From Deltaproteobacteria bacterium (GTDB taxonomy: Bacteria; Myxococcota_C; UBA6777), in NCBI GenBank assembly GCA_002731275.1, contig PCBK01000096.1:1-47977 (forward strand): a stretch of 47,977 nt of DNA, read 5' to 3'. Positions 35,965 to 45,723 of the stretch are shown one piece after another; position 1 is the stretch's first letter; each line of letters opens with the position of its first letter. The notes beneath the pieces were generated by a model that saw only the letters and a list, made by a program, of their open reading frames with translations, searched no databases and was not told the DNA's origin. Made by a program: the position numbers and the translations under genes.

Positions 35965-37599
35965 TCAATCATCCTCATCTTCATCATCGTCATCATCTGC
36001 GAGTAATGATAGTAAGCTTGGGCGGTCTGTTTCTCCCCACCGTGCGCACTTTGCGAAAAATTTTCTGCTGTACTCTTCAATGGTTTTTGCACGAAGTTCG
36101 AGGAAGGTCTCTTCGTCGCCATCGCGAAGAGCTTCCAAGGCGTCCAGATCGATCATGTGAGTTTGTAGCAAAGCAGGATTGGCTTGGAGTATTTGTTTTT
36201 TGAGTTGTTTTTGTTTGGGGTAGAAGATGCGGTTGGCAATGCCATTGTAGTGCTGGAGGTTTTTATCTTGCACAAGTGTTGGGATGAGCAAGTGTCCTGA
36301 TGGTGTTGTGTCGAGTGAAGAGGGAAGGATGAGTTTCTCTGTCTCCAGGTTCTTCGGCTTGTGTGTGAATAAGGCCAACGTGAACAATTTACTTGTTGCG
36401 TGGTTAAAGCGGAAGGGAGCATCGATATCCAGCAAGGCCTCTTCGTTTTCGGGGAGTTGTTGAAGGAGCGATTGTACAGAGGCTTCTTCATCCTCAGAGA
36501 TACTTCCCAAGTATGCAGGTTCTGAGAGCGTAAAATTCCGAAGTGCTTTCGTGAGTGAGAGACGCCATAGCCATCGACTGAGTAAGTCGGTGCTCCTTGA
36601 TGAAGGAGAGGGATGGTGGTGAAAGAATTTTGCGAGAAATACGAAGGGTTGTTTGTAGGGAAGTAGGTCAAAATGTGGGATGTGAGCGTGACTCTTTAAA
36701 AAACCTATCGTGCGTCGTGTTGCCTCTTCGACGTTTGTATATGCCTCAAGTGCTTTCTCGCTGGTCAGTTTTTGTTCACTGGAGACAAACTTCGTTTTCT
36801 TTTGGCGTCCCAAGAGTGCGGACATGACTTTATTGAGTGTATCTTGGGGAAGTTCGCCAAAGCCAAGGGGACGGAGATTTCGGGAAATATCATCAAAGCT
36901 ACCTGACGACTCCTCACTTGTCGTGCTGTGAATGGCATCAAAGACTTCTGATTCTTCGAGGCTTTTTCCTGCATGGTTGATGCGAGCAAAAACATCACGG
37001 ACAGTTTTTTCAGAGGTCGTGGTAATCGTGTAAGTCGGGATTTCATACTCACGAATTCTTTTCCCGACTCGTATCGCTTTTTGTGTTCTTGTGGGGCTGG
37101 GTTGCTTTTTATAGAGCCACTGCAGCAAGTCTTCTGAGTCAAGCACTTGCGTCATTGGGAGCCAGCGTGTAGGGTCATCTGTTCGTTGTTTTTGAGATAT
37201 ATTTTTGAGGCCTTCCTCATCCAGGTCAAAGTAGAAGTCGTGTTTGTTTCCTTTGTGTTCTTTGACAAGGGACAGGACAAGGGAGACGAGGCGTTGTTGT
37301 CCATCAACTACCCAGAGCGCGTCTGCTCGTTCGGGGACCTCTATTGTTAACTCTCCGGCTGTAAAGATGTCTGCTTTTGCTGGTGTTTTCCAAAAAATCA
37401 ATGTTCCAACTGGATACCCTCGGTAAAGGCTGTCGAGCAGGTTGAGAGCATCTTGTGGTTCCCACTTAAGCTGTCTCTGGAAAGAAGGGATCCTTATATA
37501 GCCATCTTCGACCCTGCGAATAAGATCCTCGACTTTGAAATTTCGAGCCTCAGGGGGTCTTTTTAGATTGTCTGTTTGCTCATCTCGTGTCAGTTGCAT
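35965..37599 (-). CDS. DUF262 (ParB/Srx-fold) protein
   Basis: A 544-residue DUF262 protein. ATG at 37599 has AGGAAG upstream. Family marks are IPSFQRQLKWEPQDALNLLD at 37-56 with LYRGYPVGTLIFW after it, and VVDGQQRLVSL at 97-107; the DGQQR motif is the NTP-binding/cleavage motif seen in GmrS- and DndB-like proteins. The C-terminal half is helical and lacks the HNH (DUF1524) nuclease that completes GmrSD, and it ends in a run of Asp/Glu (DDDDDEDEDD). It sits first in an operon with the HipA fusion gene. Role in phage or plasmid defence is inferred from the family and the neighbours. Confidence 0.85.
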   Translation of the reverse strand: MQLTRDEQTDNLKRPPEARNFKVEDLIRRVEDGYIRIPSFQRQLKWEPQDALNLLDSLYRGYPVGTLIFWKTPAKADIFTAGELTIEVPERADALWVVDGQQRLVSLVLSLVKEHKGNKHDFYFDLDEEGLKNISQKQRTDDPTRWLPMTQVLDSEDLLQWLYKKQPSPTRTQKAIRVGKRIREYEIPTYTITTTSEKTVRDVFARINHAGKSLEESEVFDAIHSTTSEESSGSFDDISRNLRPLGFGELPQDTLNKVMSALLGRQKKTKFVSSEQKLTSEKALEAYTNVEEATRRTIGFLKSHAHIPHFDLLPYKQPFVFLAKFFHHHPSPSSRSTDLLSRWLWRLSLTKALRNFTLSEPAYLGSISEDEEASVQSLLQQLPENEEALLDIDAPFRFNHATSKLFTLALFTHKPKNLETEKLILPSSLDTTPSGHLLIPTLVQDKNLQHYNGIANRIFYPKQKQLKKQILQANPALLQTHMIDLDALEALRDGDEETFLELRAKTIEEYSRKFFAKCARWGETDRPSLLSLLADDDDDEDEDD

Positions 37600-37782
37600 C
37601 TTCTTCCTCGCAGCTGAAAGACCAAGACCACTTGTACAGTACAACGAGCATACGTAATGACAAGTTCGGTCGCAAGGCAGAAGTTCTCGCCCAAAGACCC
37701 CATCAAGTCAAGAACCCAATTTCCACAAATCTTTACAAAGAGATCGCTTGAGTTGGAGTCCTTGCAAGTCACCATTGTATTT

Positions 37783-40700
37783 TTACGTCAGGACACGGAC
37801 AAGCTCGGCGATGATCGTAAAGTCACCTTCCTTGGAGGCATCCAACACGATCGGTTGAAAAGATGGATCTGTTGAATCTGGAGACAAGGTCACCTTTGTA
37901 TGTCGCCAACTCCCGTCTTCTGTCTTCTCCTTCTCGCTCGAATAACGTTTGACTGTGTAGCTCCCTCCGTATTCGTTGTCTTCGATGTCTCTGTGTTGGC
38001 AGAGTATCGTCTTTCCTTGACGTGTCCCCGATGGATTGAGACGCCACAAACACCACGATCCATTCGGGATACTCCTGTTCATTGACTCACCAACAACCTG
38101 CGCGACAAACAAATCCTTCGCCGGTTTGGGGCGTCCTTCTGTACGGACCCAATCGTAATGTGCCACGTCTTCCATCTGCTCCGGGGTAAAGCCACCCGCT
38201 GCGAACTTGATATCCAAGGCTGGAATGCAATTGACAAACGGCTCTGCCTCTTCCAATAGGACAGATACAAATGGGAGCAAATCACCTTCTTCTGTCAAAG
38301 GTTTGTGGCTGACGTCTTCTGGGACAGCCTTCAGCTTTTTGACCAACATATCGAAAACAATCCGTTGGAATCCCGATGAGACCTTCTTGTCATTCAGGTA
38401 TTGGATCATCTGATTTTGGTGGGCCTCCGCGCTGTCAATCACCGCCTCATCCATCGCGTTTGCAAAATTACCAAGCATCGCCTGCTCTGGTGAGTTGTTG
38501 GCGATTTGTTGCATCACCGCCTCATTCTCACTCAACTTGTCGCTAATCGTCTTGGCGTAATTGAGCAAATCCTGGTCCGTCAACTCATCTGTGATGAACA
38601 ACTCATTTAACCTGTCGAGGATCGTCGAGAGCCACTCCTCTTGCTTGTCTCGCGCCTTCCCTGTCCCAAGCTCCTTCATCGGCATGAGCCCTGTCGCGCC
38701 GTCCTTTTTGAGCTTGAGATTCTGTTGTCTGATCTTTGAGAGCCTGTAATGACTCAACTCCACGGAGCTCAGATCGACAGGGTCTTCATCCGGCAATTGC
38801 TCACGCAAAAGAGGCGCGAGATGCATGGCGAATAGATTCAAGCGCTCCAGATCCGGACTGTCGTACTCGACGATCTGTGACATGAACTCGTAGTAACGAG
38901 TGAAGGAGTTGAGATCCGCCTTGAAGATGCCAAGTGTATCAAGGAGCTTTTTGGCCTCTTTCATGTCCGATTCAATGTTCGCAAGGAGCGTGAGGTCGTC
39001 GAACTTCTTGGCGCGATCAAAGAGTTCCTTTTGTTTTGTGTACTCTTCACGGGCAGCTTGTGAACGCTTTTGCCAACGCTCCACTGCCGGGCGACAAGCG
39101 TTGAGAAGCGCTGCGTTACTCTGCTGCTTCTTGAAGAAGATCTCGTTGAACGTCAGCACCTCTGTCCACTTGAAGATCCCTGCATCCCTGAGCTTGTCGT
39201 ACAAGTCCCACAAAATGTTGGGATCCGAAACGTCCAACAATGTCGCCGTCTGGTAGTACTCCTGGAATGCCTCCAGTACACTCTGTGGTTCATTCACAAA
39301 GTCCACAACATAGGTCTCTTTTTTGCCTGGGTAGATCCTGTTGAGGCGGGAGAGGGTCTGTACACATTCCAAGCCGCCAAGTTTTTTGTCGACGTACATC
39401 GCACATAGTTTGGGTTGATCAAAGCCGGTCTGGAACTTTTTGGCCACGATCATCACGTTGTACTCTTCTGTGTCGAATGTCTTGCGAAGTGTACGGCCTT
39501 TAAGCCCTGGATTCATCGATGTCTCTGTGAACTTATGTCCAATCAAACCTTCAGCCTCTGGATCTGAAGGCTGAAAAGAGACCTCTCCAGAGAAGGCGAC
39601 GAGCGCTTGGAGGGAGGATTCGTACTTTTGTTGTTTGACGTACTTGTCGATTTGGTCTTTGTAGCGGACGGCTTCCTTGCGCGAAGAAGTCACGACCATC
39701 GCCTTGGCCTGGCCGTTGAGCAAACCCATGACATGTTCACGAAAGTGTTCGACGATGACGTGGACCTTTTGTGAAATGTTGTAAGGGTGCAGTCGAAGCC
39801 ACTTACCGAGCTTGACCCTGGCTTTTTTGACGTCTACCTCAGTGTCTGCGCTGCCTGCTTTTTGTCCTAACTGATAGGCGAGCTTGTACGTCGTGTAATT
39901 TTTGAGAACGTCAAGGATGTAACCTTCTTCGATCGCCTGTCTCATACTATAGATATGGAAGGCCTTGGGCTTGTTTGTCTTTGAAGGTGGTAGCGCTGGA
40001 GCGGGGAGGCGTCCAAAGAGTTCGAGGGTTTTGCTTTTGGGGGTCGCCGTGAAGGCGTAGTAGCTCAGGTTGGTCGCTTGTTGACGTGCTGCGACGCTGG
40101 CGTTGAGCTGGTCTTCTGCGGTCTGCTCTGCGTCCTCGTCTTCTGTGGCACCCTTTGTCAGGACAGCTTTGAGTTTGCCAGCTGTACGTCCTGTCTGTGA
40201 GGAGTGGGCTTCGTCTGCGATGATCGCGTAACAACGGTCCTTGAGGCTGACATTGTGCTCGATATTGTCGAGGACGTACGGGAATGTTTGGAGCGTCACG
40301 ATGATGATAGGTTGTTTCTCTTCGAGTGCGCGTGCGAGCTTCTCTGACTTGGAACCTTGTCCTTCATCTCTGTTGATACGTTCGACGACACCGTCAGCGT
40401 GTTCAAACTGGTAGATGGTGTCCTGAAGTTGTTTGTCGAGCACAGTCCTGTCCGTGATCACGATAACGGAGTCGAAGACCTTTTCGCCTTGTGCGTCGTA
40501 GAGTGAGGAGAGTTGGTGTGCGGTCCACGCGATGGAGTTTGATTTTCCTGAGCCTGCACTGTGTTGGACGAGGTAGCGATGTCCAGGACCTTCTTGTTTG
40601 GTCGTCGCGATCAACTGTGTGACGAGTTCGAGTTGGTGGTATCGTGGGAAGATGAGTGTTTCTTTTTTGCGTTTGAGACCGTCCCAATCTTCTTCTTCTT

Positions 40701-41574
40701 CGATCTCCAGGTGGACAAAGTGTCCGAGTAGTTGGAGGAGCTGTTCGGGGGCGAGGACTTGTTGCCAGAGGTAGGCCGTCGCGTATGTGTTTGGGTCTTG
40801 GGGGATGTCGTTGCCAGCACCACCATCGGATGTGCCTCTGTTGAAGGGGAGGAAGCGCGTGTTGTCTCCATCGAGCTTTGTGGTCATGTAGACTTCGAGC
40901 TGGCTGACGGCGAAGTGGACGAGGGCACCTCTCTTGAATGTGAGGAGGGGTTCTGGTTTGTTTGTGTTTGGGTCTTTGGGGAGTCGTGTCTTTTTGTATT
41001 GTCTGATGGCGTTGTGGACGGCCTGTTGGAATTCGCTCTTCAACTCCATCGTCGCGATGGGGAGTCCATTGACAAAGAGGACGATGTCGATCCGCCATTT
41101 CTTCGCTTGTGTGCCAGTCTCTGCGAGGTGTGCTTTGGTTGCGTATGGGCTGTAGGTCAGCTCAGGGACGAGGCGGAGGATATTGCCTTCGTACATGGCG
41201 AGTGTTTTGGAGTTGAGATTGTGTTCGGGTTTGAATTGGCACAACTTGAAGGAGGCGGATTTATCTCGCAGTTCGTGTCGAAGGACGCCGAGTGTCCCGT
41301 ATTTGCGAAGGGTCTTGTCTGTGGCGTGTGGATCGACTTTGTTGAGCTGTCTGGTGAGTTTTTTGATGAAGGCTTCTTCGGGGTTGTTTGGGTAGAGTGT
41401 GGTGTATTTTTCCCACATCTTGGGTTGTGTGCTTTGGACGAAGGCGAGGCAATCTTCTGTGTAAAGTGCGTGTTCTCGGTCGTAAGAAGAGGCGTTTCCG
41501 CGCTTCCATCCAGCGGCGAGCATCTCTTGGATAATGTCTTGCTGGAAGGCGGCTTCGTGGGCTGTGTTGCTCAT
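37783..41574 (-). CDS. hsdR: Type I restriction endonuclease R subunit with C-terminal S24/LexA-like domain
   Basis: Motor and nuclease subunit, 1263 residues. ATG at 41574 has GAGGAGG upstream and overlaps the hsdS stop. PD-(D/E)XK nuclease near 150-180 (RIDIVLFVNGLP, then MELKSEF), Walker A HSAGSGKS near 335-342, DEAH box IIADEAHSSQTG near 450, motif III TATP, and RecA2 motifs to about 790. The last 150 residues do not belong to ordinary HsdR: LFVAQVVGESMNRSIPNGSW with S1164 and SYTVKRY with K1209 match the Ser-Lys dyad region of LexA/UmuD/CI-type S24 peptidases. The spacing, 45, is wider than LexA's 37. This could be a damage-responsive self-cleavage or docking module. Confidence 0.9.
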   Translation of the reverse strand: MSNTAHEAAFQQDIIQEMLAAGWKRGNASSYDREHALYTEDCLAFVQSTQPKMWEKYTTLYPNNPEEAFIKKLTRQLNKVDPHATDKTLRKYGTLGVLRHELRDKSASFKLCQFKPEHNLNSKTLAMYEGNILRLVPELTYSPYATKAHLAETGTQAKKWRIDIVLFVNGLPIATMELKSEFQQAVHNAIRQYKKTRLPKDPNTNKPEPLLTFKRGALVHFAVSQLEVYMTTKLDGDNTRFLPFNRGTSDGGAGNDIPQDPNTYATAYLWQQVLAPEQLLQLLGHFVHLEIEEEEDWDGLKRKKETLIFPRYHQLELVTQLIATTKQEGPGHRYLVQHSAGSGKSNSIAWTAHQLSSLYDAQGEKVFDSVIVITDRTVLDKQLQDTIYQFEHADGVVERINRDEGQGSKSEKLARALEEKQPIIIVTLQTFPYVLDNIEHNVSLKDRCYAIIADEAHSSQTGRTAGKLKAVLTKGATEDEDAEQTAEDQLNASVAARQQATNLSYYAFTATPKSKTLELFGRLPAPALPPSKTNKPKAFHIYSMRQAIEEGYILDVLKNYTTYKLAYQLGQKAGSADTEVDVKKARVKLGKWLRLHPYNISQKVHVIVEHFREHVMGLLNGQAKAMVVTSSRKEAVRYKDQIDKYVKQQKYESSLQALVAFSGEVSFQPSDPEAEGLIGHKFTETSMNPGLKGRTLRKTFDTEEYNVMIVAKKFQTGFDQPKLCAMYVDKKLGGLECVQTLSRLNRIYPGKKETYVVDFVNEPQSVLEAFQEYYQTATLLDVSDPNILWDLYDKLRDAGIFKWTEVLTFNEIFFKKQQSNAALLNACRPAVERWQKRSQAAREEYTKQKELFDRAKKFDDLTLLANIESDMKEAKKLLDTLGIFKADLNSFTRYYEFMSQIVEYDSPDLERLNLFAMHLAPLLREQLPDEDPVDLSSVELSHYRLSKIRQQNLKLKKDGATGLMPMKELGTGKARDKQEEWLSTILDRLNELFITDELTDQDLLNYAKTISDKLSENEAVMQQIANNSPEQAMLGNFANAMDEAVIDSAEAHQNQMIQYLNDKKVSSGFQRIVFDMLVKKLKAVPEDVSHKPLTEEGDLLPFVSVLLEEAEPFVNCIPALDIKFAAGGFTPEQMEDVAHYDWVRTEGRPKPAKDLFVAQVVGESMNRSIPNGSWCLWRLNPSGTRQGKTILCQHRDIEDNEYGGSYTVKRYSSEKEKTEDGSWRHTKVTLSPDSTDPSFQPIVLDASKEGDFTIIAELVRVLT

Positions 41575-42932
41575 GATGCCTCCTCTTCGGTGTGGGTGGG
41601 TGGTTGCCAATCCCTGACGTCTATCTTACCTGTGACGGCTGCGGAGATGAGCGCTGTGCGTCGCTCTTGCAGCAATTTGGTTTGTTGCGTCAAGTCCCGA
41701 GCCAACTTTTCAAAATTGGAATGTTGTTTTTGTAGATGAGTAGCTATTTGCGCTTGTTCTCTTTGAGGAGGGATACAAACAGAAAGTGTTTTAAGGGTAT
41801 TCTGACTCAAAGATGCCCGAGTTACCAGGTTCATTTTCTCTGTGAAAGAACTCTGGATTAGCTTGTTCCTGAAGAGAAAAGAAGAGTAAACCGGATCCAA
41901 ATCGTCAGACCAAGGCCTGAATCTAATCAAAAAGCCAGCGAAAGTTGCATCTTCGACTCTTTGTAAACATGTTGATGCTATGCCTATGTCGTCGACTGTT
42001 TCGGATGTTCTGGTGAAAAAAACATCACCTCTTTCTATGCTGTATTTTTTCTGATCTTCTTTTGTGCTGCGAACAAGTCCACTTGGATTGGACGGTATGA
42101 ATTGGTTTTTATAAACATCTCCATAGCTTATGAATGGAAACCCTGAACCAAAAGAGTCTCCACTGATATTCAAGCCATTTTGCAGTTGTCCAAAGTGTCC
42201 CAGCTTTTTGATTTTCCAATGGGCAGGAATCTCACCAATCCAGGGGATGCCGGAGTCGCGCATGGGGGCGTCGGGGTTCAAGCCTTTGGTGACGGCGTGG
42301 CTGATGACGGCCTGACGTTTCTCTTGAAGCAATTGGATGAGCTGTTGTTGTTTTTCAATCAAGGCATCGATTTTGGCTGTTTCGTAATCGAGAAACTTTG
42401 CGATTTGTGTTTGTTCATATGGAGATGGAAGCAGTAATTCAATTTGTTCGAATGCTTTTGGATCCAAATCCCATTGGTTGACGCGAATACCCTTGGAGCG
42501 ACTCATATATTGAGTTATGTAAATTGGTGAGCGTAACAAGTAGTGAATGTACTTTGATTTTATCCTTGTACATTGAACTTTTTTTATTTTTTCATAGACA
42601 AAGTATGCAGGGCTGACGATTCCTCGGTAGCAAGAAATTGCTATGGAACCTTGCCATGCTTTCATTTTGTTCATAACTAAATTTTCAGGACATACTAGCT
42701 GGTATGGACTGAGATCCTCGGAAGGTTTGTTGAAGTTGTCATCGCGGCTTTTTTTGGGAACAACACCGTGATCTCGGTAAACCGAAAGCAATTCTTCATG
42801 GGGGACGTTTGTACGTTTTACCCTGCGATATATTCGTCCTACTGGGATACTATCCCAGCCTAATGGAATGTCTTCCATCCAACTCGCTGTTGGTTTTTTA
42901 TATCGCTCATATTTTTTGAATGCATTTTTCAT
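41571..42932 (-). CDS. hsdS: Type I restriction-modification specificity subunit S
   Basis: DNA-recognition subunit, 453 residues, with the usual two target-recognition domains. TRD1 is about 15-180 and opens with WMEDIPLGW; a conserved helix follows ([20 protein letters not shown] and [20 protein letters not shown]) and then TRD2 from about 230, opening with [18 protein letters not shown], and a second helix ([20 protein letters not shown]). The half-repeat implies a bipartite target. It overlaps hsdM upstream and hsdR downstream by 4 bases each. TRD sequences are A/T-richer than the flanking genes, as is common when specificity cassettes are exchanged. The target site cannot be predicted. 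Confidence 0.92.
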   Translation of the reverse strand: MKNAFKKYERYKKPTASWMEDIPLGWDSIPVGRIYRRVKRTNVPHEELLSVYRDHGVVPKKSRDDNFNKPSEDLSPYQLVCPENLVMNKMKAWQGSIAISCYRGIVSPAYFVYEKIKKVQCTRIKSKYIHYLLRSPIYITQYMSRSKGIRVNQWDLDPKAFEQIELLLPSPYEQTQIAKFLDYETAKIDALIEKQQQLIQLLQEKRQAVISHAVTKGLNPDAPMRDSGIPWIGEIPAHWKIKKLGHFGQLQNGLNISGDSFGSGFPFISYGDVYKNQFIPSNPSGLVRSTKEDQKKYSIERGDVFFTRTSETVDDIGIASTCLQRVEDATFAGFLIRFRPWSDDLDPVYSSFLFRNKLIQSSFTEKMNLVTRASLSQNTLKTLSVCIPPQREQAQIATHLQKQHSNFEKLARDLTQQTKLLQERRTALISAAVTGKIDVRDWQPPTHTEEEAS

Positions 42933-45292
42933 GAGCGAATCTCCTGCAACATCTGCATGATCTCTGCGCTCAACACATCCAATTCTGCGTCGATCTCCTC
43001 CAGTGGCCTTGGAGGTTCATATTCATAAAAATGCCTGTTGAAGGGGATTTCGTATCCAACGACACCAACACATCTATCCTTCCCATCTGTGTACTCAGCA
43101 TCAATCCAGGCGTCTTCGACATGTGGCGAGACTTCCTTGTGGAAATACGCCTCGTTGACCTCATCGACACCAGAACCCATCGCTGTATCTTGTGTCAGTG
43201 GGACATCTTCATGATCCCGTAGTTGGCTGTCCGCTTGGAAGAGCACAACCTTTCCTTTGTATGAAAAGAGGCCATATGTCGGATCTGCTTCTTCCTTGAC
43301 GATTTTTTTGATCACAGGTTCAGCGTCTGGGTTCGTCCAGGTCACGGCAGAGATGAATTGCTTTTTCTGCTTTGCATCGAGCTTTGCATCTGCGTCCTTG
43401 AAGGCTTTCTTCAACTGTTTATCAAAGTTGTTGAAGTCGTTGTATTCTTCTGTGCCAAGGACTTTTTGTAGTTTGTACGCTTTGTCGAGAAGTTCTTTTT
43501 GTGTGTGCCATATTTGGGGGTTGAGGAGTTCTTTGATTTGTTTCTCTTTCAGCTCCTTGAAGTCCTTCTTGAGCAGGCTGCGGACATCATCTTCAACGTC
43601 AGAGAGGACGCCATATTGTTCGTCATCCCAATCTTGTCCATATGCTTCGTAGATGGTTTGCATAGCGGCGTTCTGTTTACCTGTGACAAAGCGAAGTTCT
43701 TCGAGGCGTTCGTCTGTAAGCTGTGCGGAGAGACGAAGAGGGCGCTCGATGCGGATGCGACGATAGCCAAACTCATAGGTGTGGAAGATCTTGCTGGCGA
43801 AGGTTTTTTTCTCGGCTTTTTTGCTGGAGGAGCGGTCTCTTTGTGATGTGGTCTCTTCGGGGGGGACCAGTTCGTAGCTCTCGACCTCTTCAAATTTGCC
43901 ATAGGTTTGGGTGATGAGTTTGATAGCGTCATCATTGATTAAGCGTCTTTTGGAGCCGAGGCTTTTTCTCATGCCTTGGTAGAGGTGGACGGCGTTGATG
44001 AGCTGGACTTTGCCTTTTTTGTCGTTGTCTTGTTCGGTTTTTTTGTCGTTGTCTTGTTCGGTTTTTTTGTTGGAGAGCACCCAGATATAGGTCGCGATAC
44101 CTGTGTTATAGAACATATCAGTAGGTAGGGCGATGATGGCTTCGAGCAGGTCACTTTCGAGAACGTACCGGCGTATCTCACTCTCTCCGCTACCGGCTGA
44201 GCCTGTAAACAGAGGGGAGCCGTTGAGGATGATACCAATGCGACAGCCGTTCTTTTTGTCGTCATTGGGGTCAAATTCACGCATCTTGTCGAGCAGGTGC
44301 ATCAAGAAGAGGAGGGAGCCATCACTGACGCGGGGAAGTCCGGGGCCAAAGCGTCCATCAAAGCCTTTGACTTTGTGTTCCGTCTTGATGGCGCTCTCGA
44401 CTTTCTTCCAGTCCACACCAAAGGGAGGATTGGAGAGCATATAGTCGAAGGATTCGCCGGCGAGTTGGTCATCACTCAGGGTGTTCCCGAGTTTGATACG
44501 GCTGACATCCTGTCCTTTGATGAGCATGTCGCTTTTGCAGATGGCGTAACTTTCGGGGTTGAGTTCTTGTCCAAAGGCCCTCATGACAACGTCTTCATTG
44601 TATTCATGGACGTATTCCATTCCAGCGGAAAGAAAGCCGCCTGTTCCTGCGGTTGGATCATAGATGGTGCGTATTATGCCGGGTTGGTTAAGGGCCTCTT
44701 CATCTTTTGTGAAGAGGATGGATGTGGTGAGGTCGATAATATCGCGAGGTGTGAAGTGTTCTCCGGCGGTTTCGTTTGAGCTTTCGGCGAAGCGTCGGAT
44801 AAGTTCCTCGAAGACGAGTCCCATATCGTGGTTGCTGATGGTTTCTACGGAGAGGTCTGTGGTGGAGACTTTTTGGACGACTTTGTAGAGGAGGTTGGCT
44901 TCATCGAGGAGGTCGACGAAGGTGGCAAAGTCGAAGTATTCGAAGATCTCTCGTGCGTCTTTGGAGAAGCTGTCGATGTAGGAGAGGAGATTACTCTTAA
45001 TGTCTTTGCTGCCGAGCTTGGAGAGGTTCATTTGTGATGTATTAAAGAAGGTTTGATCGGCTGCTTTGAGAAGGATTGTCTCACGTGCGTCTTCGTTGAG
45101 TGAGGTCATTGCCTTGAGTGTTTCGACTTTTGCGAGGACATTGTCTTTGGTGGGTTCAAGGACACATTCAAGTCGTCTGAGTACGGTGAATGGGAGGATG
45201 ACACGTCCATAGCGTGATTGTTTGAAGTCGCCACGAAGGAGGTCTGCGAGAGACCATATATATGCGGCTGTTTGGGAGAAGTTGGTGGTCAT
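42929..45292 (-). CDS. hsdM: Type I restriction-modification methyltransferase M subunit
   Basis: N6-adenine methyltransferase, 787 residues, longer than the usual 500-550. ATG at 45292 has AAGGA upstream. An N-terminal helical domain ([19 protein letters not shown]) is followed by the SAM site DPTAGTGGF near 211-219 and catalytic NPPF near 287. The extra length comes from a charged insert near 410-427 (KKTEQDND twice) and a C-terminal 250-residue region with coiled-coil-like helices. It is the first gene of hsdM-hsdS-hsdR, which read leftwards with ATGA overlaps at both junctions, so the enzyme subunits are co-translated. Confidence 0.92.
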   Translation of the reverse strand: MTTNFSQTAAYIWSLADLLRGDFKQSRYGRVILPFTVLRRLECVLEPTKDNVLAKVETLKAMTSLNEDARETILLKAADQTFFNTSQMNLSKLGSKDIKSNLLSYIDSFSKDAREIFEYFDFATFVDLLDEANLLYKVVQKVSTTDLSVETISNHDMGLVFEELIRRFAESSNETAGEHFTPRDIIDLTTSILFTKDEEALNQPGIIRTIYDPTAGTGGFLSAGMEYVHEYNEDVVMRAFGQELNPESYAICKSDMLIKGQDVSRIKLGNTLSDDQLAGESFDYMLSNPPFGVDWKKVESAIKTEHKVKGFDGRFGPGLPRVSDGSLLFLMHLLDKMREFDPNDDKKNGCRIGIILNGSPLFTGSAGSGESEIRRYVLESDLLEAIIALPTDMFYNTGIATYIWVLSNKKTEQDNDKKTEQDNDKKGKVQLINAVHLYQGMRKSLGSKRRLINDDAIKLITQTYGKFEEVESYELVPPEETTSQRDRSSSKKAEKKTFASKIFHTYEFGYRRIRIERPLRLSAQLTDERLEELRFVTGKQNAAMQTIYEAYGQDWDDEQYGVLSDVEDDVRSLLKKDFKELKEKQIKELLNPQIWHTQKELLDKAYKLQKVLGTEEYNDFNNFDKQLKKAFKDADAKLDAKQKKQFISAVTWTNPDAEPVIKKIVKEEADPTYGLFSYKGKVVLFQADSQLRDHEDVPLTQDTAMGSGVDEVNEAYFHKEVSPHVEDAWIDAEYTDGKDRCVGVVGYEIPFNRHFYEYEPPRPLEEIDAELDVLSAEIMQMLQEIRS
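44017..44064 (-). repeat. 24-bp perfect tandem duplication in hsdM
   Basis: Two identical 24-base copies (TTTTTGTCGTTGTCTTGTTC plus GGTT) encode the doubled KKTEQDND in HsdM. In frame, so copy number changes would alter linker length without breaking the gene. T-tracts of 6-7 flank it. Confidence 0.85.
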
Positions 45293-45549
45293 CGAGGTGT
45301 CCTTTGTGCGGGGAGTGTGTCTACGTGTTGCAGGAGCAGGTATGTCTTTTGGTTCTGTGTCAAAAGAGAATTGTGTTTGTTGCCAACTTTTGTGACCCAT
45401 GTGTGTGGCTGGCTCCTGTCGTCTTCTTGTACATCGTGCTGGGGATTGTTGTACCGAAGTCGGTCAGCGAAGTCAACTTCCACTTGCCCTGTGGCTGCCG
45501 CGCTTCGCTTGCCTTTGTCTGGCTACCACGCTTCGTTTGATTCTGCTTG

Positions 45550-45642
45550 GCTGCCGCGCTTCGCTTGCCTAGCTATCGGGGATGCACGGGCATCCCCAAG
45601 CGTACTGCGTTTGCTTTCCCCTCCAGTTGACGCCTTCGGCGT
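45550..45642 (-). repeat. Mosaic hairpin repeat, copy D
   Basis: Contains a perfect 8+4+8 hairpin GGGGATGC-ACGG-GCATCCCC at 45578-45597, flanked by GCTGCCGCGCTTCGCTTGCC and GACGCCTTCGGCGT. Its reverse strand aligns with 21761-21850. Two more CGCTTCG modules lie just to the left (45494-45550). The rest of the 45293-45723 gap shows no gene. Confidence 0.75.
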
Positions 45643-45652
45643 GGAAGAAGTT

Positions 45653-45679
45653 GTGTCTACCTGTAAAACAGGCAGACAC
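45653..45679 (-). other. Stem-loop after the DUF4268-like gene
   Basis: GTGTCT-A-CCTGT-AAA-ACAGG-C-AGACAC, an 11-bp stem with one mismatch, 45 bases beyond the stop of the minus-strand gene at 45724. It could end or protect that transcript, but no T-run follows. Confidence 0.35.
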
Positions 45680-45723
45680 AAGGGGAGTAAGAGAGAGCTA
45701 TATACAGGGGAGGGGGGATGGTT

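Noticed and set aside
40732-41739. 335-codon open frame on the plus strand
   Set aside because: Antisense to hsdR/hsdS; no ribosome site, and the minus-strand product has clear domains.
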